From assembly GCF_024585165.1 (NCBI RefSeq), contig NZ_CP029008.1, forward strand, positions 620,001 to 684,000: a stretch of DNA of 64,000 nucleotides, read 5' to 3'. The DNA is from Bradyrhizobium sp. WBOS07. Lineage in GTDB: Bacteria; Pseudomonadota; Alphaproteobacteria; Rhizobiales; Xanthobacteraceae. Below the pieces are notes generated by a model. The model was not told the DNA's origin and ran no database searches. It was given only the letters and a program-made list of their open reading frames with translations. The translations under genes were made by a program, and so were the position numbers. Shown here piece after piece: positions 1-8,513 of this stretch (position 1 is the first letter of the stretch; each line of letters starts with the position of its first letter).

Positions 1-27
1 CGGCGCGCTTTGCACATGGAGACGAAC

Positions 28-387
28 ATGTACGACCACATCGGACTTCGCGTTGCCGACCTCGACGCCGCGACGCGCTTCTACACCGCGGTGCTGGCGC
101 CGCTCGGCTACGTGCTGTGCTCCAGCGGCGACGGCTATGCCGGCTTCGGGCCGAAGGACGCGCCGGCGCTGTGGCTGCACCTGAACAAGGGCCGCAAGGC
201 TGACGGCGCGCACATCGCGTTTCGCGCCGGCAGCCATGACGCGGTCAAGGCGTTCCACAGCGAAGGGCTGAAGAGCGGCGGCCGCGACAATGGCGGCGCC
301 GGACCGCGCAAGGATTACAGCCCGACCTATTACGCGGCCTTCCTGATCGATCCTGATGGCAACAATGTCGAGGCGGTTTGTAGCTAA
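28..387 (+). CDS. VOC (glyoxalase-fold) family protein
   Basis: 119 aa, one vicinal-oxygen-chelate domain. The N-terminal YDHIGLRVADL strand carries His4, and the C-terminal DPDGNNVEAV strand carries Glu115. These are the usual metal-ligand positions of single-domain VOC proteins. An in-frame ATG lies six codons upstream at 10, but the ATG at 28 has a GGAGA ribosome site just ahead and starts at the conserved strand. The substrate cannot be told from sequence; relatives include glyoxalases, fosfomycin-resistance enzymes and dioxygenases. It is followed by a palindromic repeat. Confidence 0.85.
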   Translation: MYDHIGLRVADLDAATRFYTAVLAPLGYVLCSSGDGYAGFGPKDAPALWLHLNKGRKADGAHIAFRAGSHDAVKAFHSEGLKSGGRDNGGAGPRKDYSPTYYAAFLIDPDGNNVEAVCS

Positions 388-406
388 GCGCTCCAACCGC
401 CGGCTC

Positions 407-494
407 CGTCATTGCGAGGAGCTCTTGCGACGAAGCAATCCAGACTGTCTCCGCGGAAACATCGCTGGATTGCTTCGCTGCGCTCGCAATGACG
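407..494. repeat. Interspersed palindromic repeat, family 1 (copy a)
   Basis: Imperfect inverted repeat. The left arm begins CGTCATTGCGAGGAGC and the right arm ends GCGCTCGCAATGACG. A second copy with nearly the same arms but a different centre is at 14594-14681. It lies between two genes and could fold as a hairpin in RNA. Confidence 0.85.
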
Positions 495-534
495 GCATGT
501 GTGGCAACCTCCTGACAACATCAAGGGGAGCTTC

Positions 535-936
535 ATGGCCTCCATCCACAACGATATCCCCCTACCCGCCGCGGCGAACGACGTCTGGGACGCGGTGCGC
601 GATTTCGGCGCGCTGCATGAACGGCTGGTGCCCGGCTTCGTCACCGCCTGCACGCTCGACGGCGATGCGCGCATCGTCACCTTCGCCAACGGTTCGGTGG
701 CACGCGAGGTGCTGGTCGATTGCGACGATGCGCGCCGGCGTCTCGTCTACGCCATCAGCAACGAACGGCTGAAGCACTACAGCGCCGCGGTGCAGGTGAT
801 CGCCGACGGCGAGCGGAGATGTCGCCTGGTGTGGACCATCGACATGCTGCCGAACGAGCTTGCAGCTTACGTCCAGGAACAGACCAAAGACGCCGTCATC
901 GCCCTGCACAAGGCGTTTCCGGCTGCCGCGGCCTGA
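535..936 (+). CDS. SRPBCC family protein
   Basis: 133 aa, START/Bet v1-like fold of the polyketide cyclase/dehydrase type. The opening pattern (short beta strand, then AANDVWDAVRDFGAL helix) and the C-terminal amphipathic helix (YVQEQTKDAVIALHKAF) are typical. The ATG at 535 is chosen over one at 499 because AAGGGGAG sits 5-12 nt ahead of it. The ligand is unknown. It follows a palindromic repeat and appears to be a single gene. Confidence 0.85.
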   Translation: MASIHNDIPLPAAANDVWDAVRDFGALHERLVPGFVTACTLDGDARIVTFANGSVAREVLVDCDDARRRLVYAISNERLKHYSAAVQVIADGERRCRLVWTIDMLPNELAAYVQEQTKDAVIALHKAFPAAAA

Positions 937-1048
937 CCGCACTCTGTGAGTTTTCGCACAGAGCTCCGCCCTCGCCGGCCGTAACCATCGCGGCGTGCGT
1001 CCGGTTGGCTCCGCTGTCCCGGCGGGCTGCGCACGCGAGGAGCATGCC

Positions 1049-1528
1049 ATGAGAGGTGCGGACAAGGTGATCTGCCAGGCGGCCGCCGTGCTGCTGCTGT
1101 TTTCCGCCGCAAGCACGCCGGCGAAGGCGCAGTTCGCCGGATTCGGCGGAGGCGGTGCCGGCGGCGAGGACATGATGACCCAGATGGCGCCGATGCTGGA
1201 GATGATGAAGGCGAAGATGGGCAAGCGCCGCTTCGCCATGATGATGCAGACCATGGGCCCGATGATGAGCCGCATGATGGAGAACGGCGGCGGCGGACTT
1301 GGTGGCATGATGGGCGGCGGCGGCTTCGGCGCGCCGAATTACGGCGGTTACGCGCCGGTGGGCGGAAGCGGCTATGTGCCGACCGGGCTCGGCGGCATGG
1401 GCGGCGGCGACATCATGGGCATGCTCGGCGGCGCCGGTGGCGGCGACATGATGGCGATGATCCCGCAATTGATGCGGCTCGCCAATACCGGCGGCGGCAG
1501 TGGCCATCGCCGCCATAAGCATCGCTAG
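1049..1528 (+). CDS. Secreted Met/Gly-rich protein of unknown function
   Basis: 159 aa. Residues 1-27 form a signal peptide (hydrophobic AAAVLLLFSAAS, AKA cleavage motif). The mature part is low complexity: Met-rich helical stretches (MMTQMAPMLEMMKAKM, MMMQTMGPMMSRMM) followed by Gly/Met loops, ending in a basic His-containing tail (GHRRHKHR). The start at 1049 has GAGGAG upstream; earlier in-frame codons lack a signal sequence. Met/His-rich periplasmic proteins sometimes bind copper, but nothing nearby confirms that. It converges on the MATE gene with a 4-nt overlap of stop regions. Confidence 0.7.
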   Translation: MRGADKVICQAAAVLLLFSAASTPAKAQFAGFGGGGAGGEDMMTQMAPMLEMMKAKMGKRRFAMMMQTMGPMMSRMMENGGGGLGGMMGGGGFGAPNYGGYAPVGGSGYVPTGLGGMGGGDIMGMLGGAGGGDMMAMIPQLMRLANTGGGSGHRRHKHR

Positions 1529-2961
1529 TCGGACGCACCCGACAGCGCTGGCCTGATCGCAGGCTTGCTGCCGCGCGGTCCCCAGCGCGTCAGCACGACG
1601 CTGGAGGATGAGAGCAGGCCGAGCACGACCATCGAGCTCGCGGCCAGCCAGAAAAAGCTCTGCGCGGTGGCCTCATGGGTCGACAGCCACCAGCCGACGG
1701 CCGAGATGTAGACCAGCCGCGCCGTCTGCGCCAGCACCGGCCCGATCACCTTGGCCGCGCCCTGCGAGGAGAAGTACATCACCGTGGCGATGCCGAAAAA
1801 GGCGTAGAACGGTCCGACCGTCGAGAGATATTGATGGCTCGCCGCGCGCACTTCCGCGCTGTCGGTGAAGATGTCGATCCAGAGGTCGGGGAACATCGCA
1901 ACGACGCAGGCCGGTGCGCCGACGGCGACGAAGGCAGCCGCACTGGCGATCCAGGCGATGCGCCGGGCGCGCGCGATGTTGCCTGCGCCGATCGCCATCC
2001 CGACCATCGGCACGCAGGCGATGCCGAACGAGAACGCGATCGAGGTCAGCAGGAATTCGAGCCGCGCACCGATGCCGTAGCCGGCGAGGATCGTGGTGCC
2101 GAACTGCGCCAGCATGTGCGTGAAGATCGAGATCGTCAGCACCGATTGCAGCGGCGAGAAGCAGGCGATGGCGCCGACCTTGAGGATGTCGAAAAACATC
2201 GCCCATTGGATGCGCAGGCCGCGCAGCTTCGGTGTGACGCGCGCGCGGCCGGAGAACAGGTACCAGCCCATGATGCAGATGTTCATGGAATAGGCGATCA
2301 GCGCACCGGCCGCGACGCCGTGCATGCCGAACTGCGGCACCGGCCCGAGCCCGAGGCCGAGCGTGCCGCCGAGCACGATCTGCCAGGCCGCGGAGTTGAT
2401 GATCAGGAACGAGGGCAGCTTCATGTTGCCGGTGCCGCGCAGCACGCCGGCCATGGTGTTGAGCAGCCAGGGCAGCACGGCGCCGCCGAAAAACACCTGC
2501 GTGTAGGCGACCGCATGGGTCAGCACATCGCCGCGGCCGCCGAGCATCTCCAGCACTTTCGGGCCGAAGATCAGCATGCCCAGCATGAAGACGAGGCCGA
2601 AGCAGATGCCGATCAGCATCGCATGCGCGGCGAGCGTGCCGGCGCGCTCGCGATCGCCGGCACCGAGCGCGCGTGCGATGGCGGACGCCACCGCACCGCC
2701 CATGGCGCCGCCCGACATCGTCATGGTCAGGATGATGGCCGGGAACACCAGCGCCATCGCCGCCAGCGCCTCGACGCCGAGCCGGCCGATATAGGAGGTT
2801 TCCGCGATCACCGTGCAGGTGCCGGCCGACAGCGCGATCGCGTTGGGCCAGGCAAGGCCGAGCAGCGTGCGCAAGATCGGCCCGTCTACAAGCGCGCTTC
2901 GCACCGGCGGCGGCAGCGGACGCTCTTGCTCATCGACCGGGATCTCGGCGATGTCGGACAT
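1525..2961 (-). CDS. MATE family efflux transporter
   Basis: 478 aa inner-membrane protein with about twelve hydrophobic segments in two related halves, the NorM/DinF organisation. An LAWPNAIALSAG segment opens helix 1, as is usual in MATE exporters, which expel cationic or organic compounds using Na+ or H+ gradients. The start at 2961 (MSDIAEIP) is preceded by GGAGAGG; an in-frame ATG 13 codons upstream is less well placed. Substrate unknown. No partner gene or dedicated regulator is adjacent. Confidence 0.9.
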   Translation of the reverse strand: MSDIAEIPVDEQERPLPPPVRSALVDGPILRTLLGLAWPNAIALSAGTCTVIAETSYIGRLGVEALAAMALVFPAIILTMTMSGGAMGGAVASAIARALGAGDRERAGTLAAHAMLIGICFGLVFMLGMLIFGPKVLEMLGGRGDVLTHAVAYTQVFFGGAVLPWLLNTMAGVLRGTGNMKLPSFLIINSAAWQIVLGGTLGLGLGPVPQFGMHGVAAGALIAYSMNICIMGWYLFSGRARVTPKLRGLRIQWAMFFDILKVGAIACFSPLQSVLTISIFTHMLAQFGTTILAGYGIGARLEFLLTSIAFSFGIACVPMVGMAIGAGNIARARRIAWIASAAAFVAVGAPACVVAMFPDLWIDIFTDSAEVRAASHQYLSTVGPFYAFFGIATVMYFSSQGAAKVIGPVLAQTARLVYISAVGWWLSTHEATAQSFFWLAASSMVVLGLLSSSSVVLTRWGPRGSKPAIRPALSGASD

Positions 2962-3155
2962 GTCCTCTCCGGGCTCGGGGCGCCCTTTGCGGCGCGGCAA
3001 TGCTTGGGTATGGCAATCAATTTGTTCGCGCGGGGCGCGCCGGGCGGCTTGTTAGCACGGCCATGGCCGATTCCTCCTGCGCCGGATGCAGGCGTGCCCT
3101 GCGGCAGCGCATTTCGATGGATCGTTTTTCTCCCTCTCCCCGGCGGCAGCGTGGC

Positions 3156-4208
3156 CTACCCGATCGTCCAGACCAGCGGCGGGCGGCCGCCCGCGGCGGG
3201 GCGCAGATGGACGGCGATATGCCGCCCGCAGCCTGCGGCGAGGCCTTCGAACAGTCCCTCCAGCACTCTGGCGCAAGCGGGATGATAGTCGGCAATGTCG
3301 TCCATCAACTTCCAGCTCTGCTGGCGGATTTCGGAGCTGCCTTCAGACGTCGTACTCTCAGCCGCATCATCCTGCGCGGCAAGCAGCGCGTTCAGGAACG
3401 CGGCGAATTCACCTGCCCCGCCGCGGCTCATCGCCAGCGCGGCTGCGACGTCATCGAAATATTGCATCCCGATCAGCTTGCCCGTGAGGCGCAGCAGGTA
3501 GCCGGCATCTTCAGGACCGAACAGCTGCACCATGACAGGCGCCGCGGTGCGCACATATTCCATCGCGTAATTGCGATAGGCTTTTTCCAGACGCGGTTTT
3601 GGCCAGCTCGCCACGGGAAGCGCCGGCGCGGTCTTCGCATCGAACAGCGGCGCTTCGAGGTGGCGCGCGAACACCAGCCGCTGGTCCGGCTCGAGCGGAT
3701 GATCGTATTGGTGATAGTAGCCTTCCAGCCCGTCCTGGCCGTCGACGCTCTGCTTGGTGCAGACGAAGCCGAGCCTGAGATCGCCGAGGGCTGCGCCATT
3801 GTTGGCGTGCCAGCCGCGCAGCATCGCGCGCGAGACCTCGCCCGGCACGCCGCAGATCGCGGTGCCCTTCCAGATCCAGCGCGGCGGCGGATAGCGGATC
3901 CAGGCCTTGGCGTCGCTCTCGTACATGTACTCGACATGCACGCCGCCGATCCAGTTGGAGAGATAGTGATATTGCGCGGCCGCCACCGCCGGCGGCAGAT
4001 GATCGATCCCGAGCTTCTTCAGGCCCGGCAGGAAGCGCTCCTGCTGTTGGCGGCGAAACACGCGGAAAACGAACTCGGCAGCGTCGGCGGTGCCGCGCCG
4101 CGTCACGACGGTGAGGATGAGCCCGGTGAAAAAAGCGTGATAGAGGTCGGCGACCGCGCGCCAGCGCTTCCATTGGGCTTCCTGCGCGGCGTCTACAGCG
4201 GCGGCCAT
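3156..4208 (-). CDS. Conserved-looking protein of unknown function
   Basis: 350 aa, soluble, rich in Trp, Tyr and His (YHYLSNWIGG, YYHQYDHP). I do not recognise a domain. The composition is that of a folded cytoplasmic enzyme: no signal peptide, no membrane segment, no repeats. The reading frame has normal alphaproteobacterial codon bias and no competing frame of equal quality. It sits alone between the MATE and PAS genes, both on the same strand, with gaps of about 190 and 100 bp, so it could be read with the PAS gene upstream. Confidence 0.7.
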   Translation of the reverse strand: MAAAVDAAQEAQWKRWRAVADLYHAFFTGLILTVVTRRGTADAAEFVFRVFRRQQQERFLPGLKKLGIDHLPPAVAAAQYHYLSNWIGGVHVEYMYESDAKAWIRYPPPRWIWKGTAICGVPGEVSRAMLRGWHANNGAALGDLRLGFVCTKQSVDGQDGLEGYYHQYDHPLEPDQRLVFARHLEAPLFDAKTAPALPVASWPKPRLEKAYRNYAMEYVRTAAPVMVQLFGPEDAGYLLRLTGKLIGMQYFDDVAAALAMSRGGAGEFAAFLNALLAAQDDAAESTTSEGSSEIRQQSWKLMDDIADYHPACARVLEGLFEGLAAGCGRHIAVHLRPAAGGRPPLVWTIG

Positions 4209-4312
4209 GTTCGCTCCCGATCGTTGTTTCGATCGAGTGTGTCACCGCACCCCGCGGCAGGCAACATCACGCCCGTGCAGAGCGCCCTGCGCGATTGCCC
4301 GTCAATTCCGCA

Positions 4313-4729
4313 TCACGAAGTTTGCGGCGGCGCCTTGGCCGCGCGCTCACGCTCGACCCGTTCGGTGACATCGCGCGCCATCGCCACGGATCCGAGGACG
4401 TTGCCGGCGGAATCCCGCACCAGGGCGAACGTCATCTCGATGTGGAGCTTGCGTCCGCTCTTGTGCAGCGCGCGGGTCAGCGTCGGCTTGCCCGCAAGCT
4501 TCATGCTGCCGCTGGCGAGCGCGGCCTCGAAGCCCTTCCAGTGCGCGGCGCGCAAATGCTCGGGAATGATCAGGTCGAGATTCTGGCCGAGCGCTTCCGC
4601 AGCGGAGAAGCCGAACAGGGCCGCCGCGGCACCGTTCCAGCGCATGATCGTTCCCGAGCGATCCGAATAGATCAGCGCATCCGCGACGCCTTCGGCGATC
4701 CTTGCATCGAGTTCGGATGGATTGGTCAT
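4313..4729 (-). CDS. Stand-alone PAS domain protein
   Basis: 138 aa, essentially one PAS domain: SDRSGTIMRWNGAAAALFGF opens the PAS core and MARDVTERVERERA is the PAC-type exit helix. There is no kinase, GGDEF or HTH output domain. The start at 4729 has GAGGTGA in front; an upstream ATG at 4789 lies inside a palindromic repeat. Single-domain PAS proteins usually sense a small ligand or redox state and act by binding a partner; the partner is unknown here. The 5' leader overlaps repeat family 2. Confidence 0.85.
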   Translation of the reverse strand: MTNPSELDARIAEGVADALIYSDRSGTIMRWNGAAAALFGFSAAEALGQNLDLIIPEHLRAAHWKGFEAALASGSMKLAGKPTLTRALHKSGRKLHIEMTFALVRDSAGNVLGSVAMARDVTERVERERAAKAPPQTS

Positions 4730-4740
4730 GTGGTCACCTC

Positions 4741-4824
4741 GTAGCCCGGATGAAGCGCAGCGTAGTCCGGGATCGTGCCACAAGTGCAACCGCCCCGGAT
4801 TTCGCTTCGCTCCATCCGGGCTAC
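4741..4824. repeat. Interspersed palindromic repeat, family 2 (copy a)
   Basis: Inverted repeat with outer arms GTAGCCCGGATG and CATCCGGGCTAC. Related copies are at 12121-12209 and 47657-47758. It lies between the PAS gene and the dCTP deaminase gene. Confidence 0.9.
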
Positions 4825-4833
4825 AGGATCGGG

Positions 4834-5970
4834 CTACACCCGAAAATGCTTCGATAGTTTGAGGCCCTGGGCCTGGTAGTTGGAACCGATACGCTGGCCG
4901 TACATCGCATCAGGACGGGCCAGCATCTTCTCGTAGACGAGACGGCCGACGATCTGGCCGTGCTCGAGGATGAACGGCACTTCGCGCGAGCGCACCTCCA
5001 GCACGGCGCGCGCGCCCTGTCCGCCGGCGCCGGCATAGCCGAAGCCGGGATCGAAGAATCCGGCGTAATGCACCCGAAACTCGCCGACCAGGGGATCGAA
5101 CGGCACCATCTCCGCGGCGTAGTCGGGCGGCACCTGCACGGCTTCCTTGGAGGCGAGGATGTAGAACTCGCCGGGATCGAGGATCAGGCTGCCGTCGGGA
5201 CGGGCCGACATCGGCTCCCAGAAATCCTCCACCGCGTAGCCGGAGCGGCGATCGACGTCGACGACGCCGGTGTGGCGCTTGGCGCGATAACCGACGAAGC
5301 CGCCCGCTTTCTCGCCGGACAGGTCGACTGAGACGGCAACGCCGCCGGAGAGATCGGCATCGTCGACATCGACCAGACGCTCGGCGGCGTGCAAGCCGTC
5401 GAGCTCGTCGGCGTTGAGGATGGCATCACCGGTGCGAAAGCGCACCTGGCTGAGGCGCGAGCCCTCGCGCACCAGCACCGGGAACGTCTTCGGGCTGATC
5501 TCGGCATAGAGCGGACCGTGATAGCCGGCGCCGATCATGTCGAAGCGGCGGGTGCCGTCGGCAATCACGCGGGTGAAGACGTCGAGCCGGCCGGTGGAGC
5601 TCTTGGGATTCGCGGCGGCGACGATCTCCGGCGGCAGCGCGAGGCTTTCCAGCAGCGGCACGATGTAGACGCAGTTGGTCTCCAGCACCGCGCCGTCGGC
5701 GAGGCTGAACTCGTGCAGCTTCAACTCGTCGATGCGCTCGGCCACGGTGGCGCCGGGGCCCGGCAGGAAGCTGGCGCGGACGCGATAGGCGATGTCGCCG
5801 AGACGCAGATCGAGGCTGGCCGGCTGGATCTGGCTCTCGACGAAGTCGTAGGCGGGCCGGATGAGCCCCGCCTCCGCCATCGCCGCGATCATGCGGTCGG
5901 GCAGGATACCATTGGCGTCGGGCGCGACCGTGAACGTCAACCGGGGGTCCTCATCAGGGGTCAGATGCAT
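4834..5970 (-). CDS. dcd: dCTP deaminase, two-domain alphaproteobacterial form
   Basis: 378 aa. It deaminates dCTP to dUTP, feeding thymidylate synthesis. The N-terminal half has the Dcd signature (IQPASLDLRLGDIAYRVRAS) and the NPKSSTGRLDVFTRV nucleotide-binding segment with the catalytic Ser/Arg region. The C-terminal half repeats a dUTPase-like fold (DPLVGEFRVHYAGFFDPGFG). This is about twice the E. coli enzyme (193 aa), as known in rhizobia. It is divergent from metZ across 235 bp. The ATG at 5970 gives a 22-residue lead before GILPDRMIAAM; a shorter start is possible. Confidence 0.9.
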   Translation of the reverse strand: MHLTPDEDPRLTFTVAPDANGILPDRMIAAMAEAGLIRPAYDFVESQIQPASLDLRLGDIAYRVRASFLPGPGATVAERIDELKLHEFSLADGAVLETNCVYIVPLLESLALPPEIVAAANPKSSTGRLDVFTRVIADGTRRFDMIGAGYHGPLYAEISPKTFPVLVREGSRLSQVRFRTGDAILNADELDGLHAAERLVDVDDADLSGGVAVSVDLSGEKAGGFVGYRAKRHTGVVDVDRRSGYAVEDFWEPMSARPDGSLILDPGEFYILASKEAVQVPPDYAAEMVPFDPLVGEFRVHYAGFFDPGFGYAGAGGQGARAVLEVRSREVPFILEHGQIVGRLVYEKMLARPDAMYGQRIGSNYQAQGLKLSKHFRV

Positions 5971-6018
5971 CCGGACATGCCGGAAATACAGGTCTTTTAC
6001 GGCTATCCGATGGACGCC

Positions 6019-6047
6019 TTGACGGAAAGGGCATTGCCGAATATGAG
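6019..6047 (+). promoter_or_regulatory. Predicted sigma-70 type promoter of metZ
   Basis: TTGACG at 6019-6024, a 17-nt spacer, then TATGAG at 6042-6047. Transcription would start near 6054, just ahead of the SAM-II aptamer, which is the expected geometry for a riboswitch leader. Confidence 0.6.
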
Positions 6048-6056
6048 CATCACTTA

Positions 6057-6112
6057 TCCCGTGGTGATTTGAGCCGGCCGGCTTGCAGCCACGTTAAATA
6101 AGTCGCTAAACA
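6057..6112 (+). ncRNA. SAM-II riboswitch aptamer
   Basis: The stretch 6061-6110 contains the conserved blocks of the SAM-II (metA-type) aptamer in order: GTGGTGATTTG, GGCTTGCAGCCAC, then TTAAATAAGTCGCTAAA. GTGG/CCAC form the base of P1, and the A-rich segment plus GCTAAA form the pseudoknot that binds S-adenosylmethionine. SAM-II is known from alphaproteobacteria upstream of methionine biosynthesis genes; here it precedes metZ by about 95 nt. Confidence 0.95.
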
Positions 6113-6165
6113 GGCCGGGGACCTCTGTGATCCCGGCCCGTGGAGATATCCAGGCCGGTTTTTTT
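6113..6165 (+). terminator. Terminator hairpin with competing upstream stem (attenuator)
   Basis: CCGGCC (6133-6138) can pair with GGCCGG (6153-6158), with TGGA (6141-6144) pairing TCCA (6149-6152) inside, followed by seven Ts (6159-6165): an intrinsic terminator. The same CCCGGCC (6132-6138) can instead pair with GGCCGGG at 6113-6119, directly after the aptamer. The two folds exclude each other, as expected for transcription attenuation. The coupling to SAM is inferred. Confidence 0.7.
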
Positions 6166-6205
6166 GTGACCGCTTTCGACGAGGCGGTCATGTCGGAGGT
6201 ACCCT

Positions 6206-7393
6206 ATGTCGAAGTCGACCGCCAACTACCGCCCCGAAACCCGCCTGGTTCATTCCGGCACCCTGCGCTCGCAATATGGCGAGACCTCGGAGGCGCTGTT
6301 CCTGACCCAGGGCTATGTCTACGACAGCGCCGAGCAATGCGAGGCGCGGTTCAAGGGCGAGGACCCCGGCTTCATCTATTCGCGCTATTCCAATCCCACC
6401 ATCGCGATGTTCGAGCGCCGCATGATCGAGCTCGAAGGCGCCGAGGCCGCCCGCTCGGCGGCAACAGGCATGGCCGCGGTGACGACCGCGATCCTGGCGC
6501 CGCTCAAGGCCGGCGATCACGTCGTTGCCTCCCGCGCGCTGTTCGGCTCGTGCCTCTACGTCGTGCAGGACCTGTTGCCGCGCTACGGCATCGAGACCAC
6601 GCTGGTCGACGGGCTCGATCTCGACCAATGGCAGCGCGCGCTGCGGCCCAACACCAAGACGTTCTTCCTGGAGAGCCCGACCAACCCGACACTCGACGTG
6701 CTCGACATTCCCGGGATCGCCGAGATCGCGCACAAGGGCGGTGCGCGGCTCGTCGTCGACAACGTGTTCGCAACCCCGATCTGGCAGAGCCCGCTCGCGC
6801 TCGGGGCCGACGTCGTGGTCTATTCCGCGACCAAGCACATCGACGGCCAGGGCCGCTGCCTCGGCGGCATCATCCTGTCCTCGGAAGCCTTCATCGCCGA
6901 GCACATCCACAATTTCATGCGCCAGACCGGGCCGTCGATCTCGCCGTTCAACGCCTGGGTCCTGCTCAAGGGCTTGGAGACGCTGGGCGTGCGGGTGCGC
7001 GCGCAGACCGAGACCGCTTCGCGCATCGCCGAGGTGCTGGCGAGCCACCCGAAGATTTCGCGGCTGGTCTATCCCGGCCGCGCCGATCATCCGCAGGCCG
7101 CACTGGTGAAAAAGCAGATGCGCGGCGGCTCGACCCTGGTCGGCTTCGAGGTCAAGGGCGGCAAGGCAGCCGCGTTCCGCGTGCTCAACGCGCTGAAGCT
7201 TGCGAGGATCTCAAACAATCTCGGCGATGCCAAGAGCCTCGTCACGCATCCGGCGACCACGACGCATCAGCGCCTGAAGCCGGAAGACCGCGCCGCGCTC
7301 GGCATCGGCGAAGGCTTCATTCGCTTCTCGGCAGGGCTCGAGCATGCCGACGATCTGATCGAGGACCTGACCGCGGCGCTGGAGAAGGCGTGA
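6206..7393 (+). CDS. metZ: O-succinylhomoserine sulfhydrylase
   Basis: 395 aa PLP enzyme of the Cys/Met metabolism family. It makes homocysteine from O-succinylhomoserine and sulfide, bypassing cystathionine. The PLP lysine is Lys210 in SATKHIDGQ. The SRYSNPT and ESPTNP motifs are the phosphate-binding and substrate-side segments. GGAGG at 6195-6199 precedes the start. Expression should fall when SAM is high, through the SAM-II leader. Length and motifs fit MetZ better than cystathionine gamma-synthase; O-acetylhomoserine use cannot be excluded. Confidence 0.93.
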   Translation: MSKSTANYRPETRLVHSGTLRSQYGETSEALFLTQGYVYDSAEQCEARFKGEDPGFIYSRYSNPTIAMFERRMIELEGAEAARSAATGMAAVTTAILAPLKAGDHVVASRALFGSCLYVVQDLLPRYGIETTLVDGLDLDQWQRALRPNTKTFFLESPTNPTLDVLDIPGIAEIAHKGGARLVVDNVFATPIWQSPLALGADVVVYSATKHIDGQGRCLGGIILSSEAFIAEHIHNFMRQTGPSISPFNAWVLLKGLETLGVRVRAQTETASRIAEVLASHPKISRLVYPGRADHPQAALVKKQMRGGSTLVGFEVKGGKAAAFRVLNALKLARISNNLGDAKSLVTHPATTTHQRLKPEDRAALGIGEGFIRFSAGLEHADDLIEDLTAALEKA

Positions 7394-7408
7394 AGCGAGG
7401 CGAGGTCT

Positions 7409-7501
7409 CGTAGGGTGGATTAGCCGAAGGCGTAATCCACCTCTTCTGCATCCGCGGAGACAGACAGTGGTGGGTTACGGCTTCGCCTAACCCACCCTAC
7501 G
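7409..7501. repeat. Interspersed palindromic repeat, family 3
   Basis: Inverted repeat with arms CGTAGGGTGG and CCACCCTACG, lying between metZ and the convergent SGNH gene. A shortened relative occurs at 47613-47645. It may act as a bidirectional terminator or mRNA stabiliser; that is inference. Confidence 0.85.
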
Positions 7502-7508
7502 CACCCTC

Positions 7509-8501
7509 TCACATCGGCCGGTACGTCCGCACGTCGGCCGGCACGTTCACCCCGAGCTTGATCTGGCCGACCGAGCGGATGATGTCGTCGCCGAGCAGCT
7601 GGGCGAAGCAGGCATAGCCCCAATCGTTCATGTGCAGGCCGTCGGCGATCACGAAGCCCTCAACCGGAATGGCCTGCTTCTCGTGCCAGTCACGCATCAC
7701 CTCGAAGCGCGGGAAGATTCCGACGTGACGGAGCTCGGCGACCTTGCTGAGCAGCTTCACCATCTTGCCGGCGCTCTCGGCGCGCTGGTTGACGGCCGGC
7801 GAATATTGCGGATCGACCAGCACGATGTCGGCGCCGCCCGCGGCCTGGATACGGCTGATGCCGTCCTCCACCATCTTGGCGGTTTCGCCGGGATCGAGAT
7901 TGCGCAGCACGGCGTTGGTGCCGACCTGCCAGATCACGAGATCCGGATGCATGTCGATCACCTGCGTCTGAAGGCGCTTCATCATCTCGGGCGCGTCCTC
8001 GCCGCCGACACCGGCATTGATGACGCTGATGTCGGCGGTCGGATAGTGCCGGCGCAGCTGAGCGGCGAGACGATTGGGGTAATTGAACTCCGGCGAGCTC
8101 GCGCCGAATCCTTGAGTCGAGGACGAGCCGAACGCGACGATGACGACGGGCAGCCCGGCGACGAGCTTGCCCGCGACGTGCGGCAGCGAGCCCATCGCCT
8201 TCGAACCGCCCTTCGGCGGCTGGCAGGGCACGCGGTTGAAGATGTCGCTGGCAGATTTGGCGGCCTGCTTCACCTTGTCGATGGCGCGCGCCGTGATGCC
8301 GCGCTGCTCGGGCGAGGTCGCGGCGACGGCGGTCTGGGAGGGCGAGGCGGGAGCGATTTCAGCCGACTGCGCGGGGGCGGGTGTCGCCTGGACGGCCGGC
8401 GTCTGGGCATGCGATTGCGGGGCCGGCAGCAGCGACAGCAGCACTGCGGCTGCAGGCGCGGCCAGCCATGCCGTCAGGCAAAAAGGGCGGAGAGAACTCA
8501 T
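7509..8501 (-). CDS. Secreted SGNH/GDSL-type esterase or acyltransferase
   Basis: 330 aa. Signal peptide 1-32 (cleavage after SHA). Ala/Pro/Thr-rich linker to about 65, then an SGNH domain: block I FGSSSTQG with Ser126, block II NAGVGGED with Gly165-167, block III VGTNAVL with Asn196, and block V ADGLHMND with Asp287/His290. All four catalytic positions are present. It is the last gene of a three-gene unit with a second SGNH-like gene and opgC upstream, which suggests handling of acyl groups on a periplasmic glycan. Substrate unknown. Confidence 0.85.
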   Translation of the reverse strand: MSSLRPFCLTAWLAAPAAAVLLSLLPAPQSHAQTPAVQATPAPAQSAEIAPASPSQTAVAATSPEQRGITARAIDKVKQAAKSASDIFNRVPCQPPKGGSKAMGSLPHVAGKLVAGLPVVIVAFGSSSTQGFGASSPEFNYPNRLAAQLRRHYPTADISVINAGVGGEDAPEMMKRLQTQVIDMHPDLVIWQVGTNAVLRNLDPGETAKMVEDGISRIQAAGGADIVLVDPQYSPAVNQRAESAGKMVKLLSKVAELRHVGIFPRFEVMRDWHEKQAIPVEGFVIADGLHMNDWGYACFAQLLGDDIIRSVGQIKLGVNVPADVRTYRPM

Positions 8502-8513
8502 TAACGCTAGACC

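Noticed and set aside
1675..3285. 536-aa plus-strand ORF
   Set aside because: Antisense to the MATE gene, Arg/His/Gly-rich shadow without domain pattern.
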